Both the position numbers and the translations under genes were made by a program. 11,411 nt of DNA from Saprospiraceae bacterium. Lineage in GTDB: Bacteria; Bacteroidota; Bacteroidia; Chitinophagales; Saprospiraceae. Shown piece by piece: positions 1 to 5,209 of this stretch (the stretch's first letter is position 1; the number at the start of each line of letters is the position of its first letter). The notes beneath the pieces are model-generated. The model saw only the letters and a program-made list of their open reading frames with translations, was not told where the DNA came from and did no database searches. The stretch spans positions 1 through 11,411 of the forward strand of contig JADZFI010000260.1 in assembly GCA_020850025.1 (NCBI GenBank). The letters are read 5' to 3'.

Positions 1-41
1 AAGACCCAAGCGCGGCGGAAGGATGCGGATTAAAAACGTTT

Positions 42-72
42 CAAAGGTATATTCGTACAAAGATTAACTCAA
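42..72 (-). promoter_or_regulatory. Candidate Bacteroidota promoter pointing out of the window
   Basis: On the minus strand, TACCTTTG (42-49) matches the Bacteroidota -7 consensus TAnnTTTG, and TTG (70-72) lies 20 bases upstream, a usual distance for the -33 element. Transcription would start near base 35 and run off the left edge, so the target gene is not seen. Both elements are exact matches, but they are short and this remains a pattern match. Confidence 0.45.
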
Positions 73-85
73 CGGGAAAAGTTAA

Positions 86-120
86 AGTACATGAGTGAAG
101 AGTACATGAGTACATGAGTG
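86..120. repeat. Three copies of AGTACATGAGTG
   Basis: The word AGTACATGAGTG occurs at 86-97 and 109-120, with a third, 11-base copy (AGTACATGAGT) at 101-111 that overlaps the last one. The units are not evenly spaced. No coding role is likely. It is one of several short phrase repeats that fill the spacers of this window. Confidence 0.75.
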
Positions 121-179
121 TAGAGGGATGGCGCTGGGCCCGGCATTTGTGCGAACCCCAAGCACCCGCCCCACTTGGT

Positions 180-216
180 CCCGAGTACTCGGGATGGATA
201 TTGGACATTGGACATT
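180..216. repeat. 14-bp palindrome followed by doubled ATTGGAC
   Basis: CCCGAGTACTCGGG at 180-193 is its own reverse complement over 14 bases, which would suit a dimeric DNA-binding protein or a small cruciform. Six bases later ATTGGAC is repeated head to tail (200-206 and 207-213, followed by ATT). Both lie beyond the lepB terminator, so they are probably not in the lepB transcript. Function unknown. Confidence 0.6.
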
Positions 217-219
217 TAC

Positions 220-262
220 AAAAACACAGGCGTCCCGGAGAAATCCATTCCTCCGGGACGCC
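220..262 (-). terminator. Rho-independent terminator downstream of lepB
   Basis: A perfect 12-bp stem (GGCGTCCCGGAG at 229-240 against CTCCGGGACGCC at 251-262) encloses a 10-base loop. Read leftward, the stem is followed by TGTGTTTTTG, giving a five-T run at 220-224. It lies about 80 bases past the lepB stop codon, so the lepB mRNA would include the whole AATGTGGGG array between stop and terminator. Confidence 0.75.
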
Positions 263-264
263 CG

Positions 265-348
265 CCCTACATTCCCCACATTAACCCCCATAGTCAAATT
301 TCCCACATTAACCCCATTCCCCACATTATTCACATTCCCCCTACATTG
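265..348 (-). repeat. Degenerate AATGTGGGG array at the 3' end of lepB
   Basis: Read on the minus strand, the segment is a run of AATGTGGGG-like units: AATGTAGGGGG, AATGTG, AATGTGGGG, AATGGGGTT, AATGTGGG, a diverged piece, AATGTGGGG and AATGTAGGG. The first unit supplies the last codon (ATG) and the stop codon (TAG, 341-343) of lepB. A cleaner array of the same unit lies in the opposite orientation just upstream of lepB (1930-2000). Confidence 0.8.
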
Positions 349-1921
349 CCGAGGCTGATTTAAATATCCTGTTCCAGTTGATGCCGCTGCGCATGTTGCC
401 GTTTTTGGTGGAGAACCAGATGAACAAGGGTTTGCCCACAATGTGGTCTTCCGGCACATAGCCCCAGAAGCGGGAGTCCTCGGAGTTGTGGCGATTATCG
501 CCCTGCATCCAGTAGTAATTTTGCTTGAAGGTGTAAGTGCTGGCCTCCTGGTCGTTCACGTAGATTTTGCCGTCGCGCACTTCCAGCTTGTTGTTCTCAT
601 ACACCTTGATGATGCGCCAGTAAAAGGGCAGGCTCTCGGTCGTAAGCGCCACGGTAGCACCTTTCTGCGGCACATAAATGGGGCCGAAGTTGTCAATCGT
701 CCAGTCTGCATGGCGCTTCGGATCGTTGGGGAAAAGGTTGCCGGGGTCCGGACCGCGTTTCAAGCGCTCCACTTTCAAGCCCATGGCCCTGATTTTCTCC
801 ACCTGCTCCATATCCAGGGCCACCCCGATTTTAGAGCCTTCGCGGAAGGCTTCGTTCAGGTTGACACCCAAGTCCTGCAATTTTTTGGTGTTGAACGTAT
901 TGCCCGTGCTTTCCAGGCTGTACATGAACTGCATGTGCGTCGGGTTCTGTGCCGCTTGTCCGTTGACAAACACTTGTCCGTCGCGAATCTCCAGACTGTC
1001 GCCGCCAACGGCCAGGCAACGCTTGATGTAGTGGTCTTTTTTGTCTACCGGGCGCGTTACAAAAGGCAGTTTTTGGTTGCGGTAACGCGATTGTCCAACA
1101 TTATTTCGCGTCCATTGCCCGATGTCCCAGCTGCGGTCCGGAGCGATGAACACGCTGTCGCCGGCGGGCCAGTTGAATACTACGGGCTCGTTGCGGTCTA
1201 CTGCTTCAAGGGCCGGCAGGCGGTAATAAGGCAGCGATGGTTTTTCCAGATAAGATTCGGTATTCAGCACCGGCATGACGTTGTGCATGAGCGGAAACTG
1301 AACAACCGTCATGGGCGTGCGGATACCGTAATGGGCTTTGCTGACAAACAGGTAATCGCCTACCTTGAGCGAGCCTTCCATGGAAGAGCTGGGAATCACA
1401 TAGGCTTCAATGAGGAACATCCGGATAAAGGCCGCTGCAAATACCGCGAAAATGATGGCCTCCGCCCACTCACGGGTAGCCGTTTTCTTAAACTGAGGGT
1501 ATTGAGCTTCGAGTTTCTTGAGCCCCAGTGTGTCTTTTTTCTCAATCGCCTCATGATGCAGACGATGGTATTCGCGTTCTTTTTCCAAAATTGGCCCCTC
1601 GTAAGTAGCTTTTTCATCTCTTCCCACCAGGAAGAAGGAAACAGGGGCGTACACCACTGCCAGTACCGACTCCCAGAATCCGTGCCGACCAAAGGAGCGG
1701 ACCATATCAATCACCAGACCGGCGTAAATGAAGAAGTTCACCACCGGGAACAGAAACCAAAGGGCATATTGGGGTTTTCGGCCCACCATTTTGCACCACT
1801 CCACAGCTGCTACACCCGGCACCAGCGCTTTCCAGCCGGGAATTCCGGCTTTTTCAAACAACTTCATCATGCTCAGTCCGAGCAGGATGTAAAGGACTAT
1901 TAGAAAAAGTAAAACAGACAT
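341..1921 (-). CDS. lepB: Signal peptidase I with extra N-terminal membrane domain
   Basis: Membrane-bound serine protease that removes signal peptides from exported proteins on the periplasmic side (526 residues). Residues 1-100 hold two or three hydrophobic segments and a GIPGWKALVP stretch resembling the DUF5684 domain often fused to Bacteroidota signal peptidases. A charged linker follows, then a transmembrane helix (about 152-172). The catalytic serine is Ser180 in PSSSMEGSL, immediately before Met181, and the general-base lysine is Lys300 in DHYIKRCLAVGGD. The C-terminal box GDNRHNSEDSRFWG is at 474-487. About 150 residues separate the lysine box from this last box, and a beta-strand motif is duplicated there (LEIRDGQVFVNG 310-321, LEVRDGKIYVND 446-457). 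The protein is longer than E. coli LepB (324 residues) but in keeping with the large Bacteroidota forms. The ATG at 1921 places the first membrane helix directly after the start. The stop codon lies inside a repeat unit. Confidence 0.97.
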   Translation of the reverse strand: MSVLLFLIVLYILLGLSMMKLFEKAGIPGWKALVPGVAAVEWCKMVGRKPQYALWFLFPVVNFFIYAGLVIDMVRSFGRHGFWESVLAVVYAPVSFFLVGRDEKATYEGPILEKEREYHRLHHEAIEKKDTLGLKKLEAQYPQFKKTATREWAEAIIFAVFAAAFIRMFLIEAYVIPSSSMEGSLKVGDYLFVSKAHYGIRTPMTVVQFPLMHNVMPVLNTESYLEKPSLPYYRLPALEAVDRNEPVVFNWPAGDSVFIAPDRSWDIGQWTRNNVGQSRYRNQKLPFVTRPVDKKDHYIKRCLAVGGDSLEIRDGQVFVNGQAAQNPTHMQFMYSLESTGNTFNTKKLQDLGVNLNEAFREGSKIGVALDMEQVEKIRAMGLKVERLKRGPDPGNLFPNDPKRHADWTIDNFGPIYVPQKGATVALTTESLPFYWRIIKVYENNKLEVRDGKIYVNDQEASTYTFKQNYYWMQGDNRHNSEDSRFWGYVPEDHIVGKPLFIWFSTKNGNMRSGINWNRIFKSASAM

Positions 1922-1929
1922 GGGTTGTT

Positions 1930-2000
1930 AATGTGGGAATGTGGGGAATGTGGGGGAATGTGGGGAATAGGGTAATGTGGGGAATGTGGGGAATGTGGGG
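1930..2000 (+). repeat. Tandem array of eight AATGTGGGG units upstream of lepB
   Basis: Eight head-to-tail units of 8-10 bases: AATGTGGG (1930), AATGTGGGG (1938), AATGTGGGGG (1947), AATGTGGGG (1957), a diverged AATAGGGT (1966), and AATGTGGGG at 1974, 1983 and 1992. The array ends nine bases before the lepB start codon. In the lepB transcript it would read as CCCCACATT units. The G-rich strand fits the pattern of four or more runs of at least three G with 4-6 base loops, so it could fold into a G-quadruplex. Confidence 0.9.
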
Positions 2001-2014
2001 AATCAATGATGGGA

Positions 2015-2022
2015 CGAAGGTA
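2015..2022 (-). promoter_or_regulatory. Weak -7 promoter candidate for lepB
   Basis: TACCTTCG on the minus strand differs from TAnnTTTG at one base, and no TTG is seen 17-23 bases upstream. If used, transcription would begin near 2008 and the whole AATGTGGGG array would lie in the leader of the lepB mRNA. This is the best candidate in the spacer, but it is weak. Confidence 0.3.
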
Positions 2023-2111
2023 TTTGAATATAAACTAGCCTCGTCTGCTCATAGATTTTCAGCGGCATTTGTTCGATGGACGAACGTAAAAGGGCGGCTG
2101 AACCTGCACCT

Positions 2112-2156
2112 GGCTTCAGACCTGTAAGGTTTTGCAAACCTTACAGGTCTGAAGCC
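2112..2156. repeat. 21-bp perfect inverted repeat, hairpin after the unknown gene
   Basis: Bases 2112-2132 (starting GGCTTCAGACCTGTAAGG) are perfectly complementary to 2136-2156, with a three-base loop TGC. It begins 14 bases past the stop of the leftward 464-residue gene, where a transcription end would be expected, but no T-run follows on the minus strand. It may therefore be a mobile palindromic intergenic element or an mRNA 3'-end stabiliser rather than a standard terminator. Confidence 0.85.
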
Positions 2157-2170
2157 ATAATGCGGCTAAA

Positions 2171-3565
2171 CTATTCTTCTTCAGACTTTTTCTTGCGTTT
2201 GCGGCGGGTCTTGAACATTTCCACCACTTCTTTATCCGACAGGAAGTTGAAGTCCACAAACTGCGTGGAGACAAAGCGTTTGATGTCCTGGTAATCTTTA
2301 CCGCGTTTGTCGGTGTAAGTGCGCAGCAATTTGCCGATGTATTCCATGGACAGCTTTTCCACGTCCTGGTTAAACTGCTGATTACCAAAGATTTTCATGT
2401 ACAGGTTGAAAATCTTGGTGAGCTCAAAGTAGTCGTTGTACTCGCGGTCAGACAGACCTTTGATCAGTCGGGCGAAGTAGGTGATCACGAGTTGGCGCAG
2501 GCATTCGGTTTCTACAGACAGGCCTTCGTGGTTGTTGTAGAATTCCTGTACGGCCTCGATGGCGTCGGGGTGTACGTAGCCCAGGCTGTGGATTTTATCG
2601 GCAATGCGGTAGTAGTCGGAGATGCGGTCTTTGTACAGCTTGTCTACGGCCTGGCTCAGACGCTCGTCGTTGGTAGCGTCGATGCCGGGTGAGTGATAAA
2701 GGCTCACCAGGAATCGCAGGTAACGGCGATCGAACTCCGGGAAAGAGCGGCGTTCGCGTTCGAAGTGAGTGGCAAAAGCTTTGCGTTCGGCCGGGTCGAG
2801 GTCTACGAAATTGCCGCAGATGGCCAGCATTTCGAGGTATTCTTCGGTTGCCTGGAACTCTTTGGTATCGAGGAACCCGATGATCCGGGCCTTAAGGCTG
2901 TCGTTGCCGGCGCCGGTTTCAAAACGCTTGAGCAGGAACTGCCGGAGGGCCGAGAAGTTGGCCTTCATTTCGCCCAGGGTTTTAGGGAAATCGGCAGAGT
3001 GGTATTGTTCGTGCCGGAACTGGTTGGAGTAGCGACGGTAGATATCTTCCCGTTCCTTCAGGTCGCGGAAGCGGTCCTGTTTTTGTTGCTGGAGGAAATA
3101 GCGGATGCGCTTGTTTTCCACCTGACTCATCAGGTTGGTGATCCAGATATCGGAGCTCAGGGCAAAGCCCACGGTAATGGTTTGTCCGATGCGCTTTTTC
3201 AGCTGGTCGAAGTGCACGCTTTTGCAAATGGCCAGCAGGATTTCCTTAAAGTGATCGTTTGGACGAACGTATTTGTATTGATCGCTGATTTCACCGCGCA
3301 GAACGGCAAAGCCCAGTACCCGCGGCAGATAGAGTCCTTCGAAAGGAGGCTCCAGCAGGTATTTTTCAAACGTAACCAGTTGAAGCGGCGCCTCGGAAGC
3401 CACCTGGTGGTGCAGGGCAGAGAGTACGGGTTCGAACTCTGTGCGGAGGGCATTGTAATACTCGTCTTCTTCTTCCTCAAGATAGAGGTTGAGGTTTTCA
3501 GAGTCCTGGATAGCTGCCGCTATTTCATTAAGGCGGTCGTAATATTGTTCGTCTAATGGCTGCAT
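2171..3565 (-). CDS. Conserved-looking protein of unknown function (464 aa)
   Basis: I do not recognise the family. The protein is soluble, with no signal peptide or membrane segment, and looks mostly alpha-helical and highly charged. An acidic run (LEEEEDEYY, about 29-37) lies near the N-terminus. A Gln/Arg-rich stretch, probably helical and perhaps coiled coil, lies around 149-187 (QQQKQDRFRDLKEREDIYRRY). The C-terminus is a basic-then-acidic tail, KTRRKRKKKSEEE, which could contact nucleic acid or ribosomes (inference only). The start is the ATG at 3563-3565 (MQPLDEQYYD); the frame stays open to a TTG at 3608-3610, but that lies next to the rpsP terminator and would add a Pro/His-containing tail of little character. 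Codon use gives strong coding contrast over the whole length, so the gene is real. It stands alone between two hairpins, so it is probably monocistronic. Confidence 0.85.
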   Translation of the reverse strand: MQPLDEQYYDRLNEIAAAIQDSENLNLYLEEEEDEYYNALRTEFEPVLSALHHQVASEAPLQLVTFEKYLLEPPFEGLYLPRVLGFAVLRGEISDQYKYVRPNDHFKEILLAICKSVHFDQLKKRIGQTITVGFALSSDIWITNLMSQVENKRIRYFLQQQKQDRFRDLKEREDIYRRYSNQFRHEQYHSADFPKTLGEMKANFSALRQFLLKRFETGAGNDSLKARIIGFLDTKEFQATEEYLEMLAICGNFVDLDPAERKAFATHFERERRSFPEFDRRYLRFLVSLYHSPGIDATNDERLSQAVDKLYKDRISDYYRIADKIHSLGYVHPDAIEAVQEFYNNHEGLSVETECLRQLVITYFARLIKGLSDREYNDYFELTKIFNLYMKIFGNQQFNQDVEKLSMEYIGKLLRTYTDKRGKDYQDIKRFVSTQFVDFNFLSDKEVVEMFKTRRKRKKKSEEE

Positions 3566-3615
3566 AATGTGGTATGGTAAGACCGGATAGCGCCGGTTTT
3601 GGTGATTCAAATTTG

Positions 3616-3660
3616 AAAAAGACCCGATGAAGCCACTCAGGGCTTCATCAGGTCTTTTTT
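3616..3660. terminator. Strong hairpin terminator downstream of rpsP (bidirectional form)
   Basis: Stem 3616-3634 pairs with 3641-3659: AAAAAGACC, one mismatch, GATGAAGCC, then a six-base loop and the complementary arm. It ends in T-runs on both strands (3655-3660 on plus, 3616-3620 read on minus), so it can terminate from either side. Only rpsP transcription approaches it with a nearby stop codon, at 3710. It separates rpsP from the unknown gene downstream. Confidence 0.85.
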
Positions 3661-3675
3661 ATCAGGATATACTTG

Positions 3676-3699
3676 AAGGCAAATGTATGCATTTGCCTT
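3676..3699. repeat. 10-bp hairpin just past the rpsP stop
   Basis: AAGGCAAATG (3676-3685) and CATTTGCCTT (3690-3699) are perfectly complementary around the loop TATG. It lies 10 bases past the rpsP stop codon and before the main terminator, so the rpsP mRNA would end in two consecutive stem-loops. It could protect the 3' end or assist termination. Confidence 0.65.
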
Positions 3700-3709
3700 G
3701 ATGCGTATA

Positions 3710-4294
3710 TTATTCTTCTGTTTTTTCTTCAGCAGCCGGAGCAGCTTCTTCAGCAGCAGCTTCAACTGGTGCAGCAGTTTCTTCAGCAACAGCTTCCACT
3801 ACTTGTGCAGTTTCTTCAGCGGCGGCTTCTACCACTTCCTCAGCAGGAGCTTCTTCCACTACTGGCGCTGGTTTGGCTTTTACTTTTGCTACGCCATCGA
3901 TAGAAGCGATCATCTTGCGCTTGGCTTCTTTGGTTTCTTCTTTGCGCTTGTTGATGCCTGATTCTTTCTGCTCAATCCATTTAGCCAACATTTCATCCGC
4001 TTTTTCCTGGCTGAATGCGCCTTTAGCTACGCCTTTGGCGAGGTGACGCTGGTACAGTACGCCTTTGAAGCGCAGGATAGCATTAACGGTATCGGTTGGC
4101 TGAGCGCCTACGCCCATCCAGTAGTAGGCACGGTCGCGGTTGAGTTCAATGGTAGCCGGAACAGTCAGTGGATTGTAGGTGCCGATTTTCTCGATGAAAC
4201 GGCCATCACGTGGAGAGCGGCTGTCGGCGATAACGATGTGGTAAAAAGGGGCGGCTTTGCGGCCTTTGCGTTGCAGACGAATTTTAACTGCCAT
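3710..4294 (-). CDS. rpsP: 30S ribosomal protein S16 with long acidic tail
   Basis: Small-subunit ribosomal protein that binds 16S rRNA and helps assembly. The N-terminal 85 residues match the family clearly: MAVKIRLQRKGRKAAPFYHI, then DSRSPRDGRFIEKIGTYNPL and GAQPTDTVNAIL. The usual bacterial protein is about 80-90 residues; this one has 194. Residues 86-140 are a Lys-rich linker (KWIEQKESGINKRKEETKEAKRK). Residues 147-194 are almost only Glu, Ala, Val, Pro and Thr, and contain three tandem 11-residue units (VVEAAAEETAQ 154-164, VVEAVAEETAA 165-175, PVEAAAEEAAP 176-186). C-terminal extensions of S16 are common in Bacteroidota. The usual partners rimM and trmD are not next to it; strong terminator structures follow instead. 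The ATG at 4294 gives the classic N-terminus. A promoter word and a leader hairpin lie upstream. Confidence 0.97.
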   Translation of the reverse strand: MAVKIRLQRKGRKAAPFYHIVIADSRSPRDGRFIEKIGTYNPLTVPATIELNRDRAYYWMGVGAQPTDTVNAILRFKGVLYQRHLAKGVAKGAFSQEKADEMLAKWIEQKESGINKRKEETKEAKRKMIASIDGVAKVKAKPAPVVEEAPAEEVVEAAAEETAQVVEAVAEETAAPVEAAAEEAAPAAEEKTEE

Positions 4295-4329
4295 GTTGGT
4301 GTAAAAGAAAATTTAAATGAGATAAACTC

Positions 4330-4360
4330 GCCCGGCTACTTATTTCAAATAGCACCGGGC
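4330..4360 (-). promoter_or_regulatory. Stem-loop in the rpsP 5' leader
   Basis: Read on the minus strand, GCCCGG-TG-CTA pairs with TAG-CCGGGC around an 11-base AU-rich loop (4330-4360), nine pairs with a two-base bulge. It lies within the roughly 70-base leader between the predicted rpsP transcription start (near 4367) and the start codon. No T-run follows, so it is not a terminator. A regulatory leader that responds to S16, or mRNA protection, are both possible. Confidence 0.45.
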
Positions 4361-4373
4361 TTTTCGAGGGCCG

Positions 4374-4401
4374 CAAAGGTAATACGATTTATTTAAAACA
4401 A
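4374..4401 (-). promoter_or_regulatory. Bacteroidota promoter for rpsP
   Basis: TACCTTTG on the minus strand (4374-4381) is an exact TAnnTTTG, with TTG (4399-4401) 17 bases upstream and AT-rich DNA around it. It lies about 80 bases before the rpsP start codon, and the transcript would carry the leader hairpin. Confidence 0.6.
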
Positions 4402-4420
4402 GAAACAAAAGCTTAAAAAA

Positions 4421-4553
4421 AGGCGCAAAGGCGTGGTGACACAAAGGCGCGGTGACACAAAGACACAAAGTTGTATAAAGTGCGCTTTGCGCACTTTATA
4501 CAACTTATAAAACTTCGCGCCTTCGCGCCTTTGTGTCTTTGCGCCTTTGTGCC
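4421..4553. repeat. Large composite inverted repeat of ACAAAGGCGC-type words
   Basis: The centre is a perfect 16-bp stem, GTTGTATAAAGTGCGC (4470-4485) against 4489-4504, with loop TTT. The flanks are made of short words that are complementary left to right with slippage. On the left are GGCGCAAAGGCG and GGTGACACAAAG twice, 16 bases apart (4435 and 4451). On the right are CTTCGCGCC, CTTTGTGTC and TTTGCGCC. The element fills the space between the stop of the DUF1761-like gene and the rpsP promoter, so it would be the 3' end of that transcript. It looks like a dispersed intergenic repeat rather than a simple terminator. Confidence 0.8.
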
Positions 4554-4573
4554 ATCTCAGCCTTTGTGCCTTT

Positions 4574-5002
4574 TCACCGCCAGGCGCTGAGTATGCCGCC
4601 CATTACTACAAGGGTACATAGCCAGTAGCCCCAGTTGGTGAACACCCAGCCCCAGCCGCGTCTTTCGAATATGGACATGGTGCCGAGAATAGGCAACACT
4701 ACCAGAAGAGAGATCATGATTCCATGCGCTGCACCATGACCAAAAGTAACATAGCTGTGCCCATCAGGCGCTACGTCCTGTCCGGGGCCGGTAACGTTGA
4801 TGCACATAAATATGGAAAGGAAAAAGGAAAGACCAAGCGCAACCAGGTAAAGAATTGGCTTCGGACCATTGCCGATGCTTTCCGGTGTAAGACCATTGGC
4901 GCGCATCCAGGGGCCGCCCAATACCTGAGGATGATAATAAACGAAGCCGACCACCATCGGCACAAGGGCCGTTAGGGCCACCGCGATCCAGTTGAGTTCC
5001 AT
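4574..5002 (-). CDS. DUF1761-like four-helix membrane protein
   Basis: Small integral membrane protein of 142 residues with four likely membrane helices (about 4-24, 48-68, 90-110 and 122-141). The N-terminus (MELNWIAVALTALVPMVVGFVYYHP followed by GGPWM) has the layout of the DUF1761 family: an aromatic/Asn start, a first helix, a Tyr-x-x-Pro turn and a Gly-x-x-Trp-Met segment. FGHGAAHGIMIS (87-98) opens the third helix, with two histidines that are candidates for a functional site. The biochemical role of the family is not known. I chose the ATG at 5002 because the further 16 upstream codons, to 5050, would run through the predicted promoter word. The gene is divergent from the isomerase gene and monocistronic, and is followed by a large inverted repeat. 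Confidence 0.85.
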   Translation of the reverse strand: MELNWIAVALTALVPMVVGFVYYHPQVLGGPWMRANGLTPESIGNGPKPILYLVALGLSFFLSIFMCINVTGPGQDVAPDGHSYVTFGHGAAHGIMISLLVVLPILGTMSIFERRGWGWVFTNWGYWLCTLVVMGGILSAWR

Positions 5003-5034
5003 AAGCTGTAAAAGTTTTGTTTTGAAATGGAAAG

Positions 5035-5042
5035 CAAACATA
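5035..5042 (-). promoter_or_regulatory. -7 promoter word for the DUF1761-like gene
   Basis: TATGTTTG on the minus strand is an exact TAnnTTTG. The next 60 bases upstream are very AT-rich (runs of A and T at 5050-5100), but no TTG is seen at the standard distance. Transcription would start about 25 bases before the ATG at 5002. Confidence 0.4.
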
Positions 5043-5123
5043 GTAAACACGTTTTAAATATCATATTTTTAAAACAAAAAATTTTTAAAAATATAATCTG
5101 CCCTTCATCAGCCAGATTGGCCC

Positions 5124-5158
5124 TTTGTGCCCAAAATCCGGAACAAACCTTAGCTTTG
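5124..5158 (+). promoter_or_regulatory. Bacteroidota promoter for the SIS isomerase gene
   Basis: TAGCTTTG (5151-5158) is an exact TAnnTTTG. TTTG at 5124-5127 lies 23 bases upstream, at the long end of the usual range. Transcription would start near 5165, giving a leader of about 45 bases that begins with the ACTCGAAC repeat. Frames that extend the gene upstream of 5210 would cross this promoter. Confidence 0.5.
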
Positions 5159-5163
5159 CGCCA

Positions 5164-5187
5164 ACTCGAACACTCGAGCACTCGAAT
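5164..5187. repeat. Three tandem ACTCGAxx octamers in the isomerase leader
   Basis: ACTCGAAC, ACTCGAGC and ACTCGAAT follow one another without gaps (5164-5187), differing only in the last two bases. They lie at the predicted transcription start and would form the first bases of the mRNA. They could be an operator with 8-bp spacing or another phrase repeat like those elsewhere in this window. Confidence 0.75.
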
Positions 5188-5209
5188 ACCCAAACACTCT
5201 TTAGTACTC

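Larger units (their letters stand above)
1..340. other. Gene-free left end of window
   Basis: No credible coding region is visible in these 340 bases; the open frames present are short, overlap repeats and have unlikely compositions. From left to right the stretch holds a leftward promoter candidate (42-72), a triple AGTACATGAGTG repeat (86-120), a 14-bp palindrome and a doubled heptamer (180-216), a hairpin terminator serving lepB (220-262), and a degenerate AATGTGGGG array that runs into the end of lepB. The gene served by the leftward promoter lies outside the window. Confidence 0.7.

Noticed and set aside
82..459. A 125-codon minus-strand frame reading through the AATGTGGGG repeats
   Set aside because: The translation is an NVGNVGN repeat product plus intergenic sequence, overlaps the lepB end and has no gene-like start.
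443..1903. A 486-codon open frame on the plus strand opposite lepB
   Set aside because: It is the antisense of a certain gene. Its translation is rich in Val, His, Arg and Phe without any family motif, as expected for the complement of a codon-biased gene.
1930..2000. CRISPR-like array
   Set aside because: The units are 8-10 bases, head to tail, without unique spacers and without cas genes.
265..2000. lepB carried on a composite mobile element between inverted arrays
   Set aside because: There are no transposase genes or clean terminal repeats, and the arrays are degenerate tandem units; lepB is a core gene. Kept only as a recombination possibility.
2693..3556. A 287-codon open frame on the plus strand opposite the unknown 464-residue gene
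   Set aside because: The minus-strand frame is much longer and has normal protein composition; the plus frame is a Phe/Val/Gly-rich shadow. Since the minus gene is itself unrecognised, this is the least certain of the rejections.
5027..5209. Upstream extension of the isomerase gene by 61 codons
   Set aside because: It would run through an AT-rich promoter region, the TAGCTTTG word and an octamer repeat. The family start is at MDKMVARF.
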